Shown in pieces: positions 1-9,946 of a stretch of DNA of 64,000 nucleotides. A program made the translations under genes and the position numbers. The notes below the pieces were generated by a model. The model saw only the letters and a program-made list of their open reading frames with translations. It did no database searches and was not told the origin of the DNA. Position 1 is the stretch's first letter; every line of letters begins with the position of its first letter. Source of the stretch: Diphasiastrum complanatum (taxonomy: Eukaryota; Streptophyta; Lycopodiopsida; Lycopodiales; Lycopodiaceae); the NCBI GenBank assembly GCA_029204225.1, contig CM055111.1, forward strand, positions 13,804,477-13,868,476. The letters run 5' to 3'.

Positions 1-246
1 CTGATTGGCATTTCGACTGAACCACATCTCCCCAAAGTCTTAGAGGCTGGAAAAAAAAAAAAAGACATGAACACCAAAAAAATTTCAAAAAAATAAAACT
101 CATACCAATAGAAAGCCCTTTTTATACTGAGTCTCCACCTTCACTTCCTTTCAACATCCTAAAAAATTCAAAAACACCAAAAATTCTAAAAAATCCAAAA
201 ACACCAAAAACACATACCCAACACAAAAAATACACAACAATACCCA
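1..246 (+). other. A-rich leader upstream of gypsy gag
   Basis: This stretch is A-rich and non-coding, with runs of short AAAACACCAAAA words. It ends at the ATG at 247 that opens the gag frame. No LTR or primer site is visible, so the 5' end of the element lies outside the window. Confidence 0.4.
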
Positions 247-1599
247 ATGGCCGACAATACCGATTCTGAAATCCCAGAAGATTATCCATACGAGATCAGG
301 TCCCCTGTAGCTGAACAAATCTGACGTCATAAGTTCTACCAAATGCGGGCCCAAATACACGAGCCATCCACAAACCCATTCGAGGGACAAGAACCTGATA
401 GAGTTGAGTCTTCACGAGCACGAGCCTGTTCTTATGGTGCTGACCCCTCCCAGGCCAGAACCAACCTTAATGGTGCTTTTGCTACCCACGGTGCTCATTT
501 TGAAAGACGTACACCCAAGCTAGATCTACCAAAGTTTGACGGTAGTTCGGACCCTCAGTGGATTTTTGCAAATCTTTGAGAATGCATGTGATGTGTATGG
601 CGAAACATCTCTCGATGCTATGGTCCAACTATTTTTGATGACCATGATCGCTAAAACACGTGATTGGTTTTTCAACCTTGATCGTGAAGATAAGATAGAC
701 TGGTCAATTTTGAAAATATCCTTTATCAAGCGTTTTAAGCCCTTTCGCTTGATCGAGAGCCCTTTTGTCAAATTGAGTAACATGAAAATGGAAAAAGACG
801 AACGTGTACGAGACTATACTGAGCGTTTCAAATGCCTCAAAAGTCAAGTCCAAGAATAGCCCTTTGAACAGATGCTCATCATCTGGTTCCTAGTCGGACT
901 TCCAAGATGGATTAGACGTGAGCTTAAATTCAATGATGAATATATGAGTCTCAAATTAGCTATGTCTGATGTCATCAAGGAAGAAGACGAAAGATCAGAA
1001 GTTGACGAATCCAGGGAAAGAAGAGCACCACGTGCTCCTGTCCATGAGTCAAAGCCGATCGAGGACACCCGAGATCAGCTTTGGAAATCACAGCTGGAGT
1101 TGCTTAATAAGCAACACCAACTTCAAATGGAAAAACTCACCAATGAGTTTCAAACTACCCTGAAGTCTATCCAAAGTAGTATGCTTGGTCAGCCAAATAT
1201 TGCACAGGTACCTTATAGACAAAAAAAAAAATGGTGCCCACATTGCCGGGCTACGCATTGGTTTATGCTTGTCCTTCATATCCGCCTATTCAAGCACATA
1301 CAGTCCAACAATATGAAGAACAACTGTCACCATCTGGAAATGCCTTGACTTATCATGAATATCCACTTGAAAGTCCAAAACCATTAGCCATACAAGATGG
1401 CTATGCTGTTATACGAGGGCCATTGCACACTAGATGTTTCATATGTGGTGAAACTGGCCACTTCATGGCTGATTGTCCAGTCAAGACCAAGTACCATGCT
1501 GAGTGTCCTGACTATATCAGAAAACACAGTTTCAAAGACTGTCCGAAACAACCAACTAAGATCCTACCTGTCCGTCATGTCAATTATGAATCACAATAG
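247..1599 (+). pseudogene. Ty3/gypsy-type gag with CCHC zinc knuckle, broken
   Basis: This is a remnant of the capsid/nucleocapsid gene of a plant Ty3/gypsy LTR retrotransposon. The frame opens at ATG 247 and meets a TGA at 322. It then reads a capsid-like region with PKFDGSSDP, RDWFFNL, RVRDYTERF and FLVGLPRWIRREL, the same landmarks as the minus-strand gag at 7.2-8.6 kb (PKYDGSSDP, QDWFFNL, RVRDYIEQV, FLAGLPQSIRREL). A frameshift lies near 555, an in-frame TAG at 857, and a second frameshift in the poly-A run near 1225. A glutamine-rich coiled segment (about 1075-1200) precedes a CX2CX4HX4C zinc knuckle (CFICGETGHFMADC, about 1437-1480). No protease or pol follows. It is a decayed copy related to, but clearly diverged from, the 4.5-10.8 kb element. 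Confidence 0.85.
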
Positions 1600-3487
1600 G
1601 ATCCTCACGACAACAACACGAGTTAAACCATAGCAACCAACAGTTAAACCTGCTGCTCAATCGAGAAGTTTCTTGCAAAGTTCTACATTACCACACAATA
1701 CACCAACTCCATAATGAAAAAAGACAATATGAAATGAGTCCTTGTCGAAAGAAAGTGAAACCGATATTCCGTCATCTGCTACAATGTCCAACCAAGAGCA
1801 ACCTCCACAGGGAATTGACAGTTTTTCTCCACTTCTACAACCTCAAATCTATTTGTTTTTTCACATGCTGATAAGATTTCCAATGTGCCTATCCACAATA
1901 TTTCTCAGATTCGAAAATCTAGATAGAGATTCAGTTCTGAATCTCTTACTCAAAGAGGTCCTCAGGACATAGTACCTCAACCATATCTGCATCTCAAGCT
2001 ATATCTTACAACATTTGCTATTCATGATGGTAGATTTTAGTGTCACCCACTCTGTCTTGTTTTGACAAGGACATGTCAGAGTAAGTCACATTACTCTACA
2101 AAACAACTGAAATATTGCAACTATCAAGGTACATTATCAATGTTGATGAATGCAAGTTTTGTTCAACAAGTACACTACAGTTCTCACTCTCTGTACTATT
2201 TGTATATATTCCTTGTTTTTCTTCATTCCTAGTGTGTGATTGATTTTTGCATGAGAAATAGCGGCTACATGAGAGTCTTCTTTAGAGCATCTCATGAACA
2301 CATTTTCATTCATCTATCCATCTTCAGACTACCTTGTATAGCAGTTTAGGATTTTTGAGAAATATGAGAAGTACATGTCAAATTAGAGCTGATTCCTACA
2401 TCTCATTGTCATATTAGTTTTTGAGTCAACTACAGCAAGATCGAAACAAATTTAGTTAAAATTTGTTCAATCTTTAGTCTAGTCGCATGTTCAACGAGTT
2501 TCAACTACGTGTTCCACAAGCCGATTCAATCCTGAGCATAAATAGTTACCAGCAACAACATCCCCTAGTATTTCTAGGCAAATGTAATAAACGAAAGTAG
2601 ACCCCTTTAAAAGAAAGTAGAGTGAGCCACCTTTTGATGGTGACCTCTAGAGGAGAGCATTATTCCATTTGTAATTTGTGAAATGCGGAAATTCCACTAA
2701 GATGCCACCTAAGGAGCTCTCTTGCTTATTTAAGAGACTCCCTCTTTGTGAAGATGAGTTTTTTGTGTATTGTATCAACTCCATGTGAAATGAGAAGAGC
2801 CTCCATGAGTTAGATGCATCCATTGAGCTCCTTGATCATGATGGCTTTCTTGAGTGATGCCCCTATGATCATGCCCTTCCATTCATATTGTGTGTGGTTG
2901 TGGATTTAGAGTTGATTAGTTTTCTTGCTTTCCTAGTTGCGGATTAGATTTCATGTTTTCTTGTGGATTAATGTAGGATCCAGCTTTCAAGTAAACTAAA
3001 TAGGCTAGAAATGTGGCATAAATCTTGCATATTCTCTAACATTCTAGTTCTTGATGTTCTTGGGATGTCCAAGAATCAAAAGACTGGCTAGTTTCTTGAT
3101 TCTTGGACTTCTAACATGCTGTAGATTAGTTCTTGTTTCTTGTTTTGTCAATTTATGCAAGTAAATTAGTGTAGGATCTGATTTTAGTTCATTTTGCAAC
3201 AAAGTAGAAGTAGAATTTCATTGTTTGTTCAACGGATCTGCACACTGAGTTTATGGTTGAACGTTTTGACATGTATGAGTGGTTGTTTATGCATGTGCAT
3301 TAGTTCAAGAGTGACTTCCCTAGATTGTCTTTTGAAAGGCAGGACATTTACTACATCGATATCAGTCCCTTCTGTCCGATTTCGACATTGAACTAAGAAG
3401 TAACATTCAAGAAATGCCAACAAGCCTCTAAACAGGCAGAAAACAGTTCTTGTAAACAAGAAACAAGGAAGAACTAGTAAACAGATT
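1600..3487. other. Non-coding retroelement tail; possible LTR from about 2600
   Basis: No coding frame is supported here. A purine-rich stretch (AAAAGAAAGTAGAG, about 2608-2621) is followed by sequence with an LTR-like layout. It has a TATTTAAG box near 2728, then a pyrimidine-rich stretch with CTCCTTGATCATGATGG-type words. No second copy is seen in the window, so the LTR reading is only a suggestion based on the gag just upstream. Confidence 0.25.
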
Positions 3488-3846
3488 CTATAGGCTCTGA
3501 AGATGCCAACATCTAGATGAACTAGATTCAGATGCATTAGTCTCTTGATTAATGCGCTCATCAATTTCCATTATCTCTTTTAAGCCTTGACGTAGACGAC
3601 GAGGTAATTGCTTTATATGTGGACCGTTGTATTGCATTCGTCGTCTACGTCGACCATTACGAGGATTATTGTCTCCAACACTAAATGAGGATGAAGAATC
3701 CTATATATCAAAATAACAAGAAGTAGGTTGAAACAATGCTTGATAAACATTTCCTCCCAATACTTGATAGATGTAAATGTTGCATATGAATATAAATTAC
3801 CTCTTAGCTTAAAACATATGAACATACCAATGTATCTATTAGACAA
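3488..3846 (-). pseudogene. Decayed basic/serine-rich exon beside a SET-like relic
   Basis: On the minus strand, about 3700 to 3488 reads a serine-rich then arginine-rich frame (SSSSFS, NGRRRRRMQ, LPRRLRQGLKEIMEIDE) ending at a stop at 3488-3490. Just upstream, about 3846-3720 reads TFTSIKYWEEMFIKHCFN. This resembles the better preserved piece at 4024-4209 (ATRSIKFGEELFIKYSF), so the region looks like a decayed duplicate of one exon. The DNA for the RRRR stretch and its downstream neighbour forms an inverted repeat (GTAGACGACGA and TCGTCGTCTAC, about 3592-3645). I do not recognise the basic exon. The two pieces may come from one multi-exon gene or a mobile element. Confidence 0.3.
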
Positions 3847-3881
3847 ATTTGTCTTTTCAACTTGTTAACATTCAATGAACT

Positions 3882-3945
3882 CAAAGACGAATAATGCTCC
3901 TAACATTTAATCTAGGCAAATGACGAATAATGCTCCTAACATTTG
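3882..3945. repeat. Short direct duplication
   Basis: The words GACGAATAATGCTCCTAACATTT occur twice with a period of about 36 bp, between two SET-like fragments. This is probably a local slippage duplication. Confidence 0.6.
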
Positions 3946-4023
3946 ACATATTTAATGACACAAACCAAATACAATCAAGATGCATGAATTATACATCCCT
4001 ACATATCAACAAAATTTAAATCT

Positions 4024-4300
4024 TCACATTTGACTTATTGTCTTTTGCAAACATTTGGGTAGAGGGCGGTGGAAACTATACTTGATGAACAATTCCTCCC
4101 CAAACTTGATAGATCTAGTGGCACAGACCATAACATAAGTGCCCTTTACATTCCTAGTAAAATATTCTTCTTTTCCATTGGTGCGTTCTTCAAAATCACA
4201 ATGCATCAATAGAGGGTGGCCAATGGAACTATTCCATGCACATCTGGACGTCCATCAATGTATGTATGATTTGTCCTTGAAATGTTGCCTCCTTGCATGT
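4024..4300 (-). pseudogene. SET-domain-like C-terminal fragment
   Basis: The minus-strand frame 4209-4024 reads HCDFEERTNG, then YVMVCATRSIKFGEELFIKYSF. The arrangement matches the end of SET lysine-methyltransferase domains, in which an Asn-Cys motif is followed by a strand and then 'I..GEEL...Y'. Upstream, in another frame (about 4290-4215), YIDGRPDVHG and NSSIGHPLL fit the preceding part of the fold, so a frameshift is present near 4220. The true NHSC signature is replaced by a weak MHCDF. No N-terminal SET sequence is found, so this cannot be an active enzyme. It is more likely a relic of a gene family spread by repeats. A chance likeness is possible. Confidence 0.4.
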
Positions 4301-4525
4301 GTTGCTCCTTTAAAGAATAAGCATTTGAATTCAAGCCATATACTTGCATCCTCCATTGGTGACAACACAAAGCATGCCAATCACCTCAATTGTATTGAGG
4401 TATTGCATATGGCATCAATGTCACAACACTATTTAAAGAGACCTCAATACTACTCAATGCAAAAAGGCCCAAACCAGCCTCAGGAAAGTGTTCACTAGGC
4501 ATGATCATGTACATTCGACCCCAAT

Positions 4526-4990
4526 AGAGCAATAGCAAGTAGTGAATAGCAAATGAGGATGCTTCTCTTCCAAAAATGGTAGAGTTTTCTCCTTCTCATT
4601 AAGCATGGAAATAGTGTACAAATGGTGCCTTTTTATAAAATGGGGAAGGCCCTTGCCCCTCAATCTTATTGGCTAATATTCACAATGATCCTAACCATTC
4701 ATCTTGGACCCAACTTAATCCAAGGGTCCACAAAAAGTACATTAAAAATCACAAGATTCATGTGAGTCCCAATATGGACCCAACTCTAAAAAGTGATCTC
4801 TAAGTTTAAAAATGACATTGGGCCTCTAGTTTTATTTTAATTACAAGGCCCAAGTCAAGATTATTTTATTTACAACTTCAATTGCATGCTCATTGGGCCA
4901 TGGGCTTATGCACGCAGGATGCCATGACCTCGCAACACATTTTATTGGAGGATTTTATTTATTTACACTTTGTTGGGAATATCCCCAACA
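4526..4990 (-). repeat. Truncated 3' LTR
   Basis: This is nearly identical to 10304-10768. On the minus strand it begins with the palindrome TGTTGGGGATATTCCCAACA and stops abruptly at 4526, where the 5' LTR continues for another 357 bp. The break adjoins the SET-like relic, so an illegitimate junction or deletion removed the R/U5 end. Confidence 0.85.
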
Positions 4991-5036
4991 GGACCCACGG
5001 CCTGAAGTAGTGCCGGTCCCTCGGCACTCTGCCGGT

Positions 5037-5655
5037 TTAGTAGAGAGTTCTCTTGGACCGCCTTTGATGGATGAGATATCCCGTAATGTCTTCCATGAAG
5101 TTGAGACGGTCCAGTTTCTTTGAGTCCTTTGGCATGTGGAAGGACTTGTGAACTCCTGTCAACCATTCCTGATCCACCCATGCTTGGAATCATTTCGTCC
5201 AGGGATCGCCAAGGAATGCAGCTCGGTAATATACGCGAGCGACTGGCAGCTGGTCTTTGACTTTGTTGGAAGCGAGCGCCTTATTTGGATCAAAAAATAT
5301 GGAGGGAAGAAAATCATCCCATTTTGTTTCAATGCCCATTAAATATTCCAAGTACCGGGCATAAGTGGCTGCCGCACGGACTGTGGGATCGGGGCAATTG
5401 ATGTAGTGGCTGACGAATGCGGAGAGAGCCCTTCCAGCATTGTCCACCCATATTCAGATTTGATGATTGGCCGGTTGAAATTGTTGAGTGTGATCTGGTC
5501 CAGAGGAGTGTCGCATTCCGCCCATTTGGATCTTCTTGGACATGGCAAAAAATGCGCATTCATTCTGTCACCTGTGTAGAAGATGACGTTGTATTTGAGT
5601 CCAACTTGATTGACTTCAAAGAATCCAACACCTTCTTCTTGTCTTTTTTTGTCAT
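5037..5655 (-). pseudogene. Unassigned 3' reading frame of the gypsy element (conserved unknown domain)
   Basis: Joining two minus-strand frames gives a domain of roughly 200 residues that I cannot assign to a known family. Landmarks in order are FFEVNQVGLKYNVIFYTGDR (about 5640-5580), PLDQITLNNFNRPIIKSEYG, a frameshift near 5450, VDNAGRALSAFVSHYINCPDP, LPSIFFDPNK, VARVYYRAA, and a stop at 5037-5039. The end is homologous to the frame at 25.8-26.3 kb (LPPIAFDINK, VARLYYRAA), which also sits just before an LTR. Selection for a shared protein in two elements is therefore likely. It stands where pol or an env-like frame would be expected. Confidence 0.6.
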
Positions 5656-6177
5656 TTTGATAGGTTCATCCTTGTTGTCCTTCTTTGGGACTGTTGTGAC
5701 ATTCGCCTCATGGTTGCGAATATCAACGTCTACTGTAGCTATTGCCTCTTCGGGTAGGTCACTCCATCGAATCACCTGGTTGTAGCGTTGCTTCAACTGA
5801 TTCTTCTTATTTGTAGGTGTCTTGGGTGGTTCGATCCTTGAGACTTTCGCCATAGCAGACCTTTGTGGTGGTCGAGCTGGTACCTTCTTGGTTCCGTAAC
5901 GATCTGGGTCCATGTGGTGGAGGACTTGTTCATCAGTCAGCTCAGTCTCCTTATTATAAGTTAGAACATGTTGCCAAGGGGCAAGATTATCGTCCACTGG
6001 GTTCTCAATCGGCACCGCTGACAGCCATGCTACGTTTATCATATTCACTCCAAATGTGATTGGTGTGTCCATAGTGTAACATTTGGGTGAAGATGTACTC
6101 GGTTCTGGATCTGATTCATATTGACATGACTGGCAGTCAATAGTTGCTAATGCATCCGTCCATCTCATGACATCCAT
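5560..6177 (-). CDS. Unassigned gypsy-element frame after protease
   Basis: This is an open frame of 205 codons downstream of the protease. It is acidic and proline/lysine-rich, with ITFGVNMINVAWLSAVP near residue 40, HHMDPDRYG, and a lysine-rich end (KMTKKDKKKVLDSLKS). I see no reverse transcriptase motif. Near its end, another frame takes over into the conserved 3' domain, so the true product may be a longer frameshifted protein. It could be a linker of the original polyprotein left after a pol deletion, or an element-specific accessory protein. Confidence 0.4.
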   Translation of the reverse strand: MDVMRWTDALATIDCQSCQYESDPEPSTSSPKCYTMDTPITFGVNMINVAWLSAVPIENPVDDNLAPWQHVLTYNKETELTDEQVLHHMDPDRYGTKKVPARPPQRSAMAKVSRIEPPKTPTNKKNQLKQRYNQVIRWSDLPEEAIATVDVDIRNHEANVTTVPKKDNKDEPIKMTKKDKKKVLDSLKSIKLDSNTTSSSTQVTE

Positions 6178-6250
6178 CTCTGAATGATAGTGACCTCCCT
6201 TGGCTAGCCTTGGGCGGTCAATCGTATGATCTGTCGTGGATGATCCGTCA

Positions 6251-6919
6251 TCAGCTTTGGAAATTAGGTTTTACCGCCCATGTGGTTGGATCTACCTTCA
6301 CAACCCGTTCTCTGTTCTCAAAGGTGAGTTTCCCTGTACCCCAGTTGTGTACTACTTGCGCAGCCCTCAACCATGGTCTTCCTAGTAAAATACGATATGC
6401 AAATGGAGGTTCAGATATATCCATGACCACAAAAGTAATTACATACTGCATGTCTGCTATCTTTACGGAAATATCAGCAACTACACCTTTTGGTTTCACA
6501 CGGGATTGATCTGTTAGTTTGATGGCGAATTTGACTGGCTTCAATCCTTGTAATCCCCATTTTTTGTACAAAGTAGTGGAGATCAGATTGATACCCGATC
6601 CTCCATCTACCACCGTCGCCTCGTCCTCGTATCTCTTGTGTTTGATTGGCAAAGTGATGTTGTGTTCCTCACTTTTCCATGCTGCTCCGATGTGGAGGAC
6701 GCTACTTGTTTCGTCATAGCCCGCACAATATATGGGCTCAGGCGCTACTGGCTCCTCATCCGCTTTGGCCCATTCAGCTAAAAGGCTTTTCGCTTGTGGT
6801 GCAATTCGCAGTAGTTCTCCGAGGGGTAAACTAACGTGGCTTGACAGCAAGAGTGTGAGCCTTTCAGTGTGTGGTTCCTCAAGCTCCACCATGTGAAAAG
6901 GTGGTTCATGTTGGTGCAA
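6251..6919 (-). pseudogene. Retropepsin-type aspartic protease domain of the gypsy element
   Basis: This is the protease portion of the gag-pro polyprotein, which cleaves the polyprotein inside the particle. The frame is the same as gag. A catalytic-loop sequence ATVVDGGSGINLIS (about residues 84-97) is typical of plant Ty3/gypsy proteases, which often have D-G-G-S where retroviruses have D-S/T-G. The C-terminal flap/core motif ILLGRPWL follows (about residue 172). Between them are the expected beta-strand stretches (VKFAIKLTD, VVADISVKIADMQYVITFVVMD). The domain itself is open, but the polyprotein upstream has stop codons, so it can be expressed only from a repaired or recoded message. Confidence 0.75.
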
Positions 6920-7159
6920 CCGATCATTCTGATCAGTGCGCAGTGGTGAGCCTGTTTGAGGATCTCGTTCGACGTCGACTGGAGGTTTTGTGAGATTGTT
7001 TCATTCTTGCTCTTTTTTCTCCTCTTGTGCTTTTTGTACCCAGTGTCTTATTTTCTGGTACTGTCTTCTCTCTTCCCTCACATTTGGATATGGCATTAAA
7101 GTTGAGGGTTGGTCGTCAGTGATCGATGGTGGTGATGAGGGAGCCACTTCCTTCCTCTT

Positions 7160-8641
7160 CTATGTTCGCGTAACAGCTAACACAGGAGCGTAGTCGTGTC
7201 GACCTTTCGTTGGCATCCCTGTTGGAACTGCTGATTGTTGTATGGCAATGAGGTTAAGAGGTGCACTGGTTCCAGGTTTAAATGGACAATTCTTGAAACA
7301 GTGTCCATAACTGCAATCCCGGCAGGAGGTTGTATATTGTCGTTTGTAGGGACATTATGCAATTATGTGTCCCTCCCCACACCCGTAGCAGCCGTAATTT
7401 CTTCCACCTTGACGTTGAGTTTGAGCTTCATAGGCCGAAACATATTCATTTATGGCAGGATCCATAAATGGTTCATCTGGTCCGTACCACTGCTGCTGCT
7501 CAGGTTGAGGTGACATTTGCAATTCTTGTTCTGCTACCATTAGGTTTACATGGGCCACTTGTTGATTGGCTGGCCCTGGTGGAGCAGGTAAGGCCATGCG
7601 TTGTGGTTGATTGAGTGTGTCGTACCTTGGTGCCACATTAGGTGCCCCTTGATGATAAGGATAAGAAGTCTGATAAGGACTTCTCTTATGTTGAACAACC
7701 CTGGGGTTAAACGGGCAAAATGCCGTATCGTACGATGTTGCATTGCACAGATGGCAGAATTTATGTGTCAGTCTTAGATTTTGCTTTAGGACTGGACACT
7801 CGTTCGCTGTATGGTTTTGCGTGCATATTGAACACCATACATTTTCTCATCGAGGATACTGCATCTGGGTCTGTTGTTTGTGTAATTTTGTCATTTGCTC
7901 CAACAGCAGTTCTATGGATAGAGCGGATGCGTTTGATGATGATGATGCGATTGAGGGAGTAGGAGTGTGGGTGGAAGGATATTCGTCGTCAGATCCCTCA
8001 TCCTCTTCCCTGATGGCATCTTCCATAGCTTTTTGCAGAGTAGCGTACTGCTCCCGTCTTTTCAGTTCTCTTCTGATGCTTTGTGGTAATCCGGCTAGGA
8101 ACCACATGATCACAGCATGATCGGGAGTCAGGACAGCACTACACTCGGATTGTAGATGTTTGACCTGTTCAATATAGTCCCGGACCCTTTCTCGTTCTCC
8201 CATCTTGACTTTGCTCAGCAGGAGAAACGGGTCCTCCAGGAATTTTCTTGGTATAAAGCGCGTAATGAGTGCCGCTTTAACCGCTTCCCAAGTGGATTTC
8301 TCTTTCTTTGATAGGTTGAAAAACCAATCCTGAGCCACTACAAGTAAGGACATAGGGAATAGCATCAGCTTTTCTGCAGGTGTCCGTTCGTCGTAGATTT
8401 CACAAGCTTGCTCGTAGATCTGGAGGAATCGGATGGGATCTGAGGATCCGTCGTATTTTGGTATCTCCATCCGTGGTGCTCTCCAAATTGCATGCAAGGG
8501 TGCGACAGATACAGGGTGGCCCATTGGATCCATTGGTGCTGGTTTCGGATCTGTCTCTTCTTGCATAGCTGCTAATCTGGGAAGGTGTGGTGCCTGATTT
8601 GCTATCCTTCGTGCTATCGATCGTCCCGATCTCAAATTCAT
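7160..8641 (-). pseudogene. Gag (capsid and zinc knuckles) of the gypsy element
   Basis: The gag frame opens at ATG 8641 (MNLRSGRSIARR). The capsid part runs through PKYDGSSDP, QDWFFNLSKKEKSTW, RVRDYIEQV and FLAGLPQSIRREL to an acidic, serine-rich segment. In-frame TGA 7847 is followed in the same frame by Cys/His clusters. These are CSICTQNHTANEC, CHLCNATSYDTAFC, CYGCGEGHIIA with a TAA before its last Cys, and CRDCSYGHCFKNC, ending at a stop at 7160-7162. The nucleocapsid thus has up to four knuckle-like units, more than the one or two usual in plant gypsy gags. The protease frame downstream is in register with gag. Two stops in an otherwise clean frame indicate a fairly young, recently disabled copy. 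Confidence 0.85.
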
Positions 8642-9928
8642 CCGATGGTGGGTTTCGAAGTGATTGGATCTTGCTTATACAATAGGATCAGTCTGGATCT
8701 TCAAGGATCTGATCGATCTGATCGGCCGAAATGAATTTTAGGCCTTTTACTGTGGTTTTTCCTTGATAACGTTTTACTCCTTGCACTGATTGACCTGAGA
8801 TTTTGACAGTAGCTGGATCTGATGCAGATCTTTCCACTGATCTGGTTTGCGAGGGTTATCTTGTGCGAGGGTTGGCTGTGCGAGGGTTCTTTAGCTATTT
8901 TTGCAGGTAAAAAACTTGATATCTTTCAGATATTTGGGATGTAACTCTTGCAAGCTTCATAGTAGCTAGATCTGGGTCAGATCTCACTATAGAATTATCT
9001 ACGAGAGTTACCTCTCGCAAGAAGTGAGATTTTCACTGTCTACGAGAGTTCAAAATCACTTTTTGTGCTTGATATTCACCAGATCTTCATACTAACTCTC
9101 GCAGGCTTCATCACTGATGTAATTTGACATTTTAAATTGATTGAGAGGATTTGTAAGAGTTCCTATTGGAAGGATTTGCTGGATCTTCACTTTTTAGTGA
9201 TTTTTTAGCACTTAAATCCAATTTTTTGCTCATTGGAATCAAACTAACTCTCGCAAGCTCTTCTGTGTCCTAGTCTCACTGAGATGGAACTTCAAAATCC
9301 TCTGCGAGAGTTCTTGACCACTGGAACTGAAAATTTCAGTGTCTGCGAGGGTTCACTAGTACTTTCCCGTCTTTTTTTCACTGGGAACTCTCGCACATGC
9401 ACTTAATCATCAAACTAACTCTTGCAAGCTTCTCTGTGCCCTAGTCTCACTGAGATGAAACTTCAGAGGGCTTTGCGAGAGTTCTCATGAAAATTTGAAT
9501 TTTTTTGGATTTTTTCAATGGTTTTTTGAATTTTTTATGATTTTTCTCTGATTTTTATAATCTGCTTGGAACTAGCTCTCGCAGGCTTTTATGCAGGTCT
9601 GGGACAGTATCCTGGAGCTACTGCCAGTCATGCAAGGGTTAATTCCCATTGATTCTGGAGATATAAAAATCTGATGAGTTTTTTTGGCTCTTTTTCCCTC
9701 CAAATGCAGATTGGTGTGTTTTTTGAGTTTTTTGGATGATTGGTTTGGGTTTCAAGCCCTTAGAGGTTGTTCAAGGCCTCCTTCCTCACACCTCCTCTGC
9801 TAGCTGTGAACAGTCCAAACACAAAAAAATACAGAAAACTAACTCTAAACTCCCAAAAATCTACCTAAACTATTGTAAAAAACAAGAAAATAGCTAAAAT
9901 GCAACTAAACTAGTTAGTGGAAACCTAT
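8642..9928 (-). other. Long gypsy leader with an inverted ACTCTCGCA word array
   Basis: This 1.3-kb untranslated stretch between primer site and gag has no supported coding frame. It holds about 15 copies of the word ACTCTCGCA or its complement TGCGAGAGT, with variants, for example at 8848, 8865, 8880, 8943, 9000, 9012, 9041, 9094, 9151, 9246, 9302, 9343, 9385, 9417, 9473, 9573 and 9629. Copies in both orientations can pair with each other. A 53-bp segment at 9243-9295 recurs at 9414-9465. Confidence 0.7.
9243..9465. repeat. 171-bp-spaced direct duplication in gypsy leader
   Basis: Segments starting AACTAACTCTCGCAAG at 9243 and AACTAACTCTTGCAAG at 9414 stay alignable through CTAGTCTCACTGAGATG. 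This shows that part of the word array grew by tandem duplication. Confidence 0.7.
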
Positions 9929-9945
9929 CCCCGGCAACGACACCA
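9929..9945 (-). other. Primer-binding site, tRNA-Asp type
   Basis: The minus strand reads TGGTGTCGTTGCCGGGG. This is close to TGGCGCCGTTGCCGGGG, the sequence complementary to the 3' end of plant tRNA-Asp that is used by Athila/Tat-type gypsy elements. It lies directly inside the 5' LTR and fixes the orientation as minus. Confidence 0.75.
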
Positions 9946-9946
9946 C

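Noticed and set aside
6210..6719. Plus-strand open frames across the protease region
   Set aside because: Shadows of the minus-strand gag-pro frame.
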